Positions 1 through 8,265 of a stretch of DNA of 8,265 nt are shown here, piece by piece. The notes below the pieces were generated by a model. The model saw only the letters and a list, made by a program, of their open reading frames with translations, was not told where the DNA came from and made no database searches. Made by a program: the position numbers and the translations under genes. Position 1 is the first letter of the stretch, and the number at the start of each line of letters is the position of its first letter. The stretch comes from Acidovorax sp. (lineage in GTDB: Bacteria; Pseudomonadota; Gammaproteobacteria; Burkholderiales; Burkholderiaceae_C), in NCBI GenBank assembly GCA_030150585.1, contig JASLFM010000532.1, positions 1 to 8,265 of the forward strand, in the 5' to 3' direction.

Positions 1-2133
1 GAAGGTCTTGCGCCCCTCCACCACGCCTTCTTGCAGCACCATGAGGCTCTTTTCGAGCAGGATGATGTCCGCCGCTTCTTTGGCGATGTCCACGGCGCTG
101 TCCACGCTGATGCCGATGTCGGCCGCGCGCAGCGCTGGCGCGTCGTTGATGCCGTCGCCCATGAAGCCCACGATGTGCCCGCGCCCGCGCAGCGCGTGCA
201 CGATGCGCTCCTTGTGCAGCGGCGAGAGCTTGGCGAACACTTGGTGGCTCTCGACGGCCTCGGACAGCGCGGCGTCGCTCATGCGCTCCACCTGGCTGCC
301 CAGCAGCACGTGGTCCGCGGGCGGGCCGACCTGGCGGCAGACTTCGGCCGTTACCAGTTCGTTGTCGCCCGTGAGCACCTTCACGGTGACGCCGTGCTCG
401 GTAAGCGCGCGCAGGGCTGGCGCGCTCGATTCCTTCGGCGGGTCGAGGAAGGCGATGTAGCCGATGAGGGTCAGATCCGCCTCGTCGGCCACCGAGTAGG
501 TGGTCTGCGAAGCCGGAATCTCCTTCATGGCCACGGCCACCACGCGCAGGCCTTCCTGGTTGAGCCCGCGCGTGACCTGCTGCACGCGCTGCAGCATGGC
601 CTCGTCGAGCGGCTGGTCCGCCCGGCCGGCGGCCGTGGCGGTGCGCACGTGCGTGCAGGTGGCGAGGATTTCCTCCACGGCGCCCTTGCAGATGAGCTCG
701 TGGTGGTCGTCGCGCTCCGATACGACGACCGACATGCGCCGGCGCTGGAAGTCGAACGGCACCTCGTCCACCTTGCGGTAGTCCTGCGCCAGCTTGAGTT
801 CGGTCTGCAGCTCCACATGCTCCAGCACCGCGCGGTCGAGCAGGTTCTTGAGGCCCGTCTGGTAGTGGCTGTTGAGGTAGGCGAACTGCAGCACCTCCTC
901 GCTGCTCTGGCCGAAGATGTCGGTGTGCCGCTCCAGCACGATCTTGTCCTGCGTGAGCGTGCCGGTCTTGTCGGTGCACAGCACGTCCATGGCGCCGAAG
1001 TTCTGGATGGCGTCCAGCCGCTTCACGATGACCTTCTTGCGCGACAGCAGCACGGCCCCCTTGGCGAGGGTGCTGGTCACGATCATGGGCAGCATCTCGG
1101 GCGTAAGCCCCACGGCCACCGACAGCGCGAACAGAAAGGCTTCGAGCCAGTTGCCCTTGGTGAAGCCGTTGACCAGCAGCACCAGCGGCACCATGACCAG
1201 CGCGAAGCGGATGAGCAGCCAGCTCACGCTGTTGACCCCGGCCTGGAACGCGGTGGGCGCGCGACTCGTTGCGGTCGCGCGCGTGGCCAGCGTGCCGAAG
1301 TAGGTGCGGTTGCCCGTGGCCACCACGATGGCGCGCGCCGAGCCCGAGACCACGTTGGTGCCCATGAAGACGAGGTTGGCGGCGTCGAGCACGCCGCCGC
1401 CCGCGCAGTCGCGCTCGGCGAACTTCTCCACGGGCAGTGACTCGCCCGTCATGGCGGCCTGGGCCACGAACAGGTCCTTGGCCGACAGCACGCGGCAGTC
1501 GGCCGGAATCATGTCGCCGGCCGACAGCACCACGTGGTCGCCCGGCACCAGTTGGTCGATGGGTACTTCCAGGCGGCGCGCGGGCGCGGGAATGTGTTCA
1601 GGCATGCCGGCGGCATCGGCGTCGAAGCCCCGCCGGATCACTGTGGCGGTGTTGCTGACCAGGGCCTTGAGTCGCTCGGCGGCGCGGTTGGAGCGCCCCT
1701 CCTGCACGAAGCGCAGCAGGGTCGAGAGCGCCACCATGGTGCCGATCACCACCGTGGCCTTGATGTCCTCGGTCACGTAGGACACCGCGGCCAGCAGCGT
1801 CAGCAGCAGGTTGAACGGGTTCTTGTAGCAGTGCCACAGGTGCAGCCACGGGGGCAGGGGCTTTTCGTGCTCCACCTCGTTGGGGCCGAAGCGGTGCAGT
1901 GCGGCCTCGGCCTCGGCGTCGCTCAGCCCCTCCTCGTGCGAGCCCAGGCGCACCAGCACGCCGGGGATGTCGTCGCTGGCCGCATGCTGCAGCTCGCGCG
2001 ACGCCAGCGCTGGCGGGGCCTGGAGCGCCGCTCCCTTGGGCGCGAAGGTCTCCAGCAGCAGGCGGCGGCTGAAATGCCGCGTGACGTGCCGGGTCTGCAG
2101 GAAGCGTGCAAAAAGCTCTTGCAGGATGTTCAT
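1..2133 (-). CDS. mgtA: Magnesium-translocating P-type ATPase MgtA (type IIIB), C-terminus cut by window edge
   Basis: Inner-membrane P-type ATPase that uses ATP to bring Mg2+ into the cytoplasm. An open frame of 711 codons runs without a stop to the left edge. Family motifs appear in order: a basic amphipathic N-terminus (about 1-30), actuator TGES at 229-232, the M4 motif VGLTPEMLPMI at 341-351 typical of MgtA/MgtB, phosphorylation motif DKTGT with Asp388, nucleotide-binding KGA at 483-485, DPPK at 564-567, TGDN at 588-591 and hinge GDGINDAPAL at 659-668. Much of it matches remembered E. coli MgtA nearly residue for residue. The usual length is about 900, so roughly 190 residues (M5-M10) lie outside. 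The ATG at 2133 follows a GAGGGGG stretch 7 bases upstream, and the N-terminus matches the family start. It is last in the visible operon, 49 bases after czcC. MgtB is the main alternative name; the family is certain. Confidence 0.97.
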   Translation of the reverse strand, partial: MNILQELFARFLQTRHVTRHFSRRLLLETFAPKGAALQAPPALASRELQHAASDDIPGVLVRLGSHEEGLSDAEAEAALHRFGPNEVEHEKPLPPWLHLWHCYKNPFNLLLTLLAAVSYVTEDIKATVVIGTMVALSTLLRFVQEGRSNRAAERLKALVSNTATVIRRGFDADAAGMPEHIPAPARRLEVPIDQLVPGDHVVLSAGDMIPADCRVLSAKDLFVAQAAMTGESLPVEKFAERDCAGGGVLDAANLVFMGTNVVSGSARAIVVATGNRTYFGTLATRATATSRAPTAFQAGVNSVSWLLIRFALVMVPLVLLVNGFTKGNWLEAFLFALSVAVGLTPEMLPMIVTSTLAKGAVLLSRKKVIVKRLDAIQNFGAMDVLCTDKTGTLTQDKIVLERHTDIFGQSSEEVLQFAYLNSHYQTGLKNLLDRAVLEHVELQTELKLAQDYRKVDEVPFDFQRRRMSVVVSERDDHHELICKGAVEEILATCTHVRTATAAGRADQPLDEAMLQRVQQVTRGLNQEGLRVVAVAMKEIPASQTTYSVADEADLTLIGYIAFLDPPKESSAPALRALTEHGVTVKVLTGDNELVTAEVCRQVGPPADHVLLGSQVERMSDAALSEAVESHQVFAKLSPLHKERIVHALRGRGHIVGFMGDGINDAPALRAADIGISVDSAVDIAKEAADIILLEKSLMVLQEGVVEGRKTF

Positions 2134-2180
2134 GGAGATACCCCCTCGGTATGGATGACTATCACGCAGGCTGGTTCCAT
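2130..2180 (-). CDS. Possible 16-residue bridging mini-ORF between czcC and mgtA
   Basis: An ATG lies 2 bases after the czcC stop (TGA-GA-ATG) and opens a 16-codon frame, MEPACVIVIHTEGVSP, whose TGA overlaps the mgtA start codon (ATGA, 2130-2133). It has no convincing Shine-Dalgarno of its own, so translation would depend on ribosomes finishing czcC and reinitiating. If used, it would carry ribosomes across the only gap in the operon and deliver them to the mgtA start. It could equally be chance, since a 16-codon frame is easily found. No function is claimed for the peptide. Confidence 0.3.
   Translation of the reverse strand: MEPACVIVIHTEGVSP
2138..2152. promoter_or_regulatory. Palindrome ATACC-N5-GGTAT, possible metal-repressor operator
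   Basis: Perfect 5-base arms ATACC and GGTAT flank a CCCTC spacer (GAGGG on the coding strand). AT-containing ends around a C/G tract recall operators of the CsoR/RcnR/FrmR repressor family as I remember them. The site also contains the G-rich Shine-Dalgarno-like stretch of mgtA, so the sequence may be constrained by translation instead. No promoter is evident beside it, and no such repressor is encoded in the window. The arms are too short for a terminator. Confidence 0.3.
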
Positions 2181-2182
2181 TC

Positions 2183-3498
2183 TCACAGCACCGGCCGCAG
2201 CCCGAGGCTGAGTTGCAGCTGCACGGCGCTCGCGGCCCAGTCGGCCTGGGCCTGCAGGAACGCAAGGTAGGCGTCGTCCGCGGAGCGCTGGGCCGCCAGC
2301 AGTTCCAGCAGCGAAGCGGCGCCATTGCGGTACGACAGGCGGATGCCTTCCAGCACCTTCTGTGCATTGGCAAGCACCGATTCGCGGTAGCGCTGCAGGT
2401 TGTCGCGTGCGGCCGAGAACTGCAGGTAGCTCGCCCGCACGTCGGCCTCGGCCTTGAGCTCGGCCTGCTGCACGCCCAGCAGGGCCTGCGTGATGGCGGC
2501 CTCGGCCTGCACGAGCTCGCCGCGCTGCAGGCGCGAGAACGGCAGGGGGATGGATACCGACACGTTCAGCGTGTTGGAGCGCGGCGAGCCTTCCACGGGG
2601 CCGCCGTCGGCGTCGACGCCGTTGCGGCCCCGGGGCGTGTAGCCGTAGCTCAGGCTCACCGTGGGGTCCACGTAGCGGTTGGCTGCCGCCAGGTCCGCGT
2701 TGGCGCGGGCGTTGGCCAGCGTGGAGCGGGCGATCCGCACATCGTCGCGCTCCTGCAGCGCGCGCTGGATCAGCCCGTCGGCCAGGGCCTCGGGTGTGTA
2801 GGGTGCGAAGCCGCAATCGAGCGGCGGAGAGCCGAAGACACTATCGAAGCGCCGCCCGAGTGGCACCGACAGGTTGGCCATGGCCACCTGCGCATCGGCG
2901 CGGGCCTTGGTCACCGCGGCCTGGAACTGGTCGCGCTCGGTGCGCGACTGCAGCAGCTCCAGCCCGCCCACGTCGCCGGCCCGGCGGCGCACTTCGTTGG
3001 CGCGCACCACGTTGGACAGGGCTTGCAGCGACGATTCCTGCCGCGCCAGCGCCTCGCGGGCGCGGCAGGCCTCGGCGAAGGCGGCGGCCGCGTCGCTGAA
3101 CAGCTGGTGCTTCACGCCTTCGGCCGTGGCTTCGGCAAGGTGCAGGTTGCTCTGCGCGGCCTGGATGCGCCGGGTGCGCTTGCCGCCGGTCTCGACCGTC
3201 CAGTCCAGTCCGATGGTCTTGCCCAGGCGCGGCTTGGGGTTGACTTCGCGGCTGAATTCCCGGGGGCCGAGCCCCAGCGACAGGTTGGGGTCGGGCCGCA
3301 CGCCCGCGATGGAGATGCCCGCGCGCGCCGAGGCGATGGCCTCGCGCTGCGACGCGAGTTCGAGGCTGTGCTGCTCCACGGCGTCCATGTAGCGCCCGAA
3401 GGGCAGGGCGTCCGCTGGGGCGGGCTGGCTGTGCGCGAGCAGGGGCACCATGCACAGGATGGGGCACAGGGCGGAGTGGCGGAAAAGGGTGTTGCGCT

Positions 3499-3502
<4 letters not shown>
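2183..3502 (-). CDS. czcC: CzcC-like outer-membrane factor of heavy-metal RND efflux system
   Basis: A TolC-fold outer-membrane channel of 439 residues that would form the exit duct of the tripartite pump. It has a Sec signal peptide (basic MKR, hydrophobic core about 9-23, likely cleavage near AHS-Q at 25-26). No lipobox is seen, so it is probably not lipid-anchored. Two homologous halves follow, each with long Ala/Gln/Arg-rich coiled-coil helices (about 107-210 and 325-435) and beta segments (about 70-103 and 278-320, ending in SVSIPLPF). The C-terminal repeat has the family's LSYRNGAASLLELLAAQRS stretch. The ATG at 3502 overlaps the stop of the pump gene (ATGA) and has GGGAGG 4 bases upstream. 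Its place after A gives the order B-A-C, as in zniBAC and zneBAC of Cupriavidus, unlike czcCBA. The symbol is family-level; the metal is not shown by this subunit. Confidence 0.92.
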
Positions 3503-6631
<3,129 letters not shown>

Positions 6632-6639
<8 letters not shown>

Positions 6640-7762
6640 GGAGCAGCACCCCTTCCTTCACCACGATGCGCTCGCCGGGCGTCAGGCCCGAAAGCACCTC
6701 CACGTGCTCGCCCACGGTGGCGCCCACGGCCACGGTGCGCGGCTCGTACCTGAACGGCGCCTTCTCCACGAAGACCTTGGTATAGAGCCCGCTTTGCAGC
6801 AGGGCCGAGGGCGGCACGACGGTGGCCCGGTGCCCCTCGCCCGCGAGCACGACCTTGGCGAACATGCCGGGGCGCAGGCGGCCGTCGCGGTTGTCGATGG
6901 CCACGCGCAGCTTCACGGTGCGCGTGTCGGGGTCGAGCACCTCGCCCACGTACTTGACGGTGCCCTCGAACACCTGGTCCGCATAGGCGTTGAGCACGAT
7001 GCGCGCCTTCTGCCCGGCGAAGACCGCGCCGAGGTCCTTCTCGGACACGGCAGCCGAGACGAAGACGGTGCCCAGGTCCGCCACGGTCATGATGGGGGCG
7101 TTGATGTCGTTCCAGTACCCGCCCTGGGCGGCGTTCATCTCGATCACGCGGCCCGCGATCGGCGAGCGCAGCACGTATTCGCGGCGCGAGGCACCGTGGC
7201 CGGCGCCCAGCTGGGACAGGCGCGCCGAGGACACCAGCGCGTCGCTCTGCGCCTGGTCGAAGGCGAGCTGGGCAGCTTCGTAGTCCTTGCGCGCGGCGAT
7301 GTCAGCGTCGAACAGGAGTTTTTGCCGCTCCAGGTCGCGCCGTGCCTGCTGCAGCGCGGCCTGGCCCTTGGCGGCGTCGCCGTAGGCCGCGCTGAGCTCG
7401 GCCGAGTCGAGCGTGAACAGGGCATCGCCCTTGCGGACCGGATCGCCCAGCGTGCGCTGGAGCGCCACGATGCGGCCAGGCAGCGGCGCGGTAATCTTGA
7501 CGAGCTTCTCGGGTGCGGCCTCGACCGCGCCGGGCGCCTGAATAGGGCGCTCGACCAGGAGGTTCTCCACCTCAGCCACCTGCAGCCTGCCGCGCAGCGG
7601 CGAGCCTTCGGGCACGGTGACGAGGGCGCCGTCGTGCTGCACAGCGGCAGGCGGCGGGGTAGAGGCCTGGGCGTTGCCGGGCTGCCCAGCGCCATCGCAG
7701 GCGCCGAGCAGGGCGGCGGCGCAGGCCAGCAAGGCTGTTCGTGGGAAGGTGCGCTGCATCAT
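6632..7762 (-). CDS. czcB: CzcB-like periplasmic adaptor (membrane fusion) lipoprotein of RND efflux system
   Basis: Periplasmic adaptor of 376 residues linking the pump to the outer-membrane channel. The signal peptide ends in a lipobox LGAC with Cys22 as the lipidated residue, followed by a Pro/Ala-rich linker (23-45). The two halves of the lipoyl/barrel-sandwich domain are at about 86-119 (ITAPLPGRIVALQRTLGDPV) and 195-230 (LRSPIAGRVIEMNAAQGGYW), separated by an Ala/Gln-rich alpha-hairpin (about 121-190). The beta-barrel has the family hallmark DPDTRTVKLRV at 277-287 and LRPGMFAKV at 296-304, and a membrane-proximal domain closes the protein. It lacks the long His-rich N-terminus of CzcB and any CusF-like extension. 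The ATG at 7762 forms an ATGA overlap with the previous stop, with GGAGG 8 bases upstream; the next codon is also ATG. In-frame sequence upstream of this ATG is a shadow of the preceding gene. The symbol is family-level. Confidence 0.94.
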
Positions 7763-8088
7763 GCCGAATGCCTCCAGGCCAGCAGGCTCAGGGCCGACAT
7801 GCGCAGCAGCGAAGAGGCCGTCGTGCCGCCCTGCAGGCCGCCCACGTCCTGGTAGCGCGCGCGGGCCTCGCGGGGCAGGTATTGCAGAACGCGGCTGCGC
7901 CCGGGCTCGGGCAGCATGGACAGCGCATCGGCGATGACGCGGCCGGACAGATTGCCCAGCGCCTGGGCAAAGGCCTTGTTGCCGTGGTCGGTGAGCAATT
8001 GGCGCAGGGTGGCTGCGCGGTGGGCTGCGACGGCGGCGCGCACCGCGCGCTGCAGGTGGTCGTGGCGGCGCGGGAACAGAAACAGCAT
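7759..8088 (-). CDS. Small MgtE N-terminal-domain-like protein (109 aa), putative Mg2+-linked helper
   Basis: First structural gene of the unit. Residues 55-72, ALSMLPEPGRSRVLQYLP, have the pattern of the helical repeats in the cytoplasmic N domain of the MgtE Mg2+ channel (leucine pairs, L-P-x-x-x-R-x-x-x-L-x-x-L-P). An upstream helix (about 22-50, LRQLLTDHGNKAFAQALGNL) would be another repeat. No CBS domains and no MgtE channel segments follow; there is only one short hydrophobic stretch near the C-terminus (SLLRMSALSLLAW, 93-105). The start is supported by GAGGAG 6 bases before the ATG at 8088, and the stop overlaps the adaptor gene start (ATGA). A soluble Mg2+-responsive or regulatory role is inferred from fold resemblance and from mgtA in the same operon. 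The domain call is by eye; a profile search against MgtE_N would decide it. Confidence 0.75.
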   Translation of the reverse strand: MLFLFPRRHDHLQRAVRAAVAAHRAATLRQLLTDHGNKAFAQALGNLSGRVIADALSMLPEPGRSRVLQYLPREARARYQDVGGLQGGTTASSLLRMSALSLLAWRHSA

Positions 8089-8094
8089 GGGCTT

Positions 8095-8100
8095 CTCCTC
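8095..8100 (-). promoter_or_regulatory. Ribosome binding site of the MgtE_N-like gene
   Basis: GAGGAG on the coding strand, 6 bases before the ATG at 8088, fixes that start. It can also pair with an upstream segment of the leader (8114-8124), which would make it the switched element of the leader. Confidence 0.75.
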
Positions 8101-8124
8101 GGGGTGGCCACTGCCCCGGGAGAG
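8095..8124 (-). promoter_or_regulatory. Alternative hairpin sequestering the Shine-Dalgarno (proposed OFF state)
   Basis: In the transcript, CUCUCCCGGGG (8124 to 8114) can pair with CCCCGAGGAG (8104 to 8095) around a 9-base loop, with one mismatch, one G-U pair and one bulged C. The right arm contains the GAGGAG ribosome binding site of the next gene. The left arm is the same sequence used as the 3' arm of the large hairpin at 8109-8164, so the two folds exclude each other. This was folded by hand on one sequence. Confidence 0.4.
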
Positions 8125-8164
8125 GCCTCACGCATTCAGGCGTGCAGGGGCCTCCGAGGCAGTG
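8109..8164 (-). promoter_or_regulatory. Large leader-RNA hairpin with the leader stop codon in its loop (proposed ON state)
   Basis: In the transcript, CACUGCCUCGG (8164 to 8154) pairs with CCGGGGCAGUG (8119 to 8109) over 11 pairs including one G-U. After a 3-base bulge, AGGCC pairs with GGCCU (8153-8149 with 8127-8123). After an internal loop, CACGC pairs with GCGUG (8144-8140 with 8133-8129), leaving the loop CUGAAU. The leader peptide's UGA (8138-8136) is inside that loop, so a ribosome reaching the stop must melt the 5' arm. No U-tract follows, so it is not an intrinsic terminator. Confidence 0.6.
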
Positions 8165-8237
8165 CCGGATTCAAAAACGGATTCGGGGTGGTTGACGGGC
8201 GGGGCGCGCTGGGGCGCCAACTAGGGTCGGGGTCCAT
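8136..8237 (-). CDS. MgtL-like proline-rich leader peptide (33 aa)
   Basis: Short ORF before the first structural gene, beginning MDPDPSWRP and holding 10 prolines in 33 residues (positions 3, 5, 9, 12, 14, 18, 20, 24, 27, 30). Its ATG has a near-ideal AAGGAGG 4 bases upstream, unusually strong for a chance frame. As I recall it, the Salmonella and E. coli mgtA leader peptide MgtL begins MEPDPTP and also contains a P-R-R motif; here LPRRP occurs at 26-30. In that system, alternating acidic-proline codons destabilise ribosomes at low Mg2+ and proline codons sense charged tRNA, which together control mgtA. This one is about twice as long and precedes a different gene order. AATCCG, coding Asn-Pro, recurs 12 bases apart (8167-8172 and 8179-8184). 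It is too short for homology alone; position, ribosome binding site, start motif and stop-in-loop geometry support it together. Confidence 0.65.
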   Translation of the reverse strand: MDPDPSWRPSAPRPSTTPNPFLNPALPRRPLHA

Positions 8238-8241
8238 GGAG

Positions 8242-8248
8242 CCTCCTT
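8242..8248 (-). promoter_or_regulatory. Strong ribosome binding site of the leader peptide
   Basis: AAGGAGG on the coding strand, with CTCC between it and the ATG at 8237. It is the best anti-16S match I noticed among the starts in the window, so the leader peptide is expected to be translated efficiently. Only 17 bases remain between it and the right edge, so the promoter and 5' end are outside the window. Confidence 0.75.
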
Positions 8249-8265
8249 GTGCGGTGAACGAAAAA

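Noticed and set aside
31..1440. Long plus-strand open frame (469 codons) opposite mgtA
   Set aside because: It lies antisense to a perfectly conserved P-type ATPase and its product is a His/Arg/Gly/Val-rich low-complexity string without recognisable motifs, a usual shadow of high-GC third positions.
2134..2182. Separate promoter for mgtA in the czcC-mgtA gap
   Set aside because: No convincing -35/-10 pair could be found; a loose GATAGT has no partner at proper spacing. Cotranscription is the simpler reading.
7763..8131. N-terminal extension of the adaptor gene to a GTG at 8131
   Set aside because: The extra 123 residues are an Arg/Pro/Ala-rich shadow of the preceding gene and would bury a clear signal peptide and lipobox. 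The ATG at 7762 has GGAGG and an ATGA junction.
7788..8135. Alternative minus-strand ORF of 115 codons starting at the leader stop (TGAATG)
   Set aside because: It overlaps the MgtE_N-like gene in another frame, has no ribosome binding site, and is Arg/Cys/Ala/Pro-rich like a shadow. Reinitiation at this ATG is conceivable but unsupported.
8173..8177. T-run on the coding strand as an intrinsic terminator
   Set aside because: No inverted repeat stands immediately upstream of it; it falls in the Phe-Leu codons of the leader peptide.

Overview
The window reads as one polycistronic unit on the minus strand of a GC-rich betaproteobacterium. Base composition, codon use and gene types suggest Burkholderiales, perhaps a Comamonadaceae or Cupriavidus-type genome; this is an inference from style, not from a marker gene. 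All genes run right to left. There is no gene-free stretch over 300 bases, no tRNA or rRNA, no insertion sequence and no CRISPR array.

In transcription order: (1) a leader at 8089-8265 with a strong ribosome binding site and a 33-codon, proline-rich leader peptide starting M-D-P-D-P, very like the start of the enterobacterial Mg2+-sensing leader peptide MgtL; (2) a long GC-rich hairpin whose apical loop contains the leader stop codon, with a competing hairpin that would cover the next gene's Shine-Dalgarno; (3) a 109-residue protein resembling the MgtE N-terminal (Mg2+-sensing) helical domain; (4-6) a complete tripartite heavy-metal RND exporter in the order B-A-C: lipoprotein adaptor, inner-membrane pump with the DFG-x3-DGA-x4-EN signature of divalent-cation exporters, and outer-membrane factor; (7) MgtA, a P-type Mg2+ importer whose last ~190 residues lie beyond the left edge.

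The four junctions downstream of the leader are tight: 4-base ATGA overlaps (small protein/B and A/C), an 8-base overlap (B/A) and a 49-base gap before mgtA. That gap holds a 16-codon mini-ORF bridging the czcC stop to the mgtA start and a 15-base palindrome resembling a metal-repressor operator.

Working model (inference): this is a Mg2+-limitation operon. When Mg2+ is scarce, ribosomes abort on the D-P-D-P leader, the large hairpin forms and the Shine-Dalgarno of the first gene is free; the cell then makes MgtA together with an exporter that could remove transition metals entering through, or competing at, a low-selectivity Mg2+ importer. The MgtL-like leader, the RNA switch geometry and the pairing of RND efflux with Mg2+ import are the parts worth attention. 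The promoter lies right of the window.
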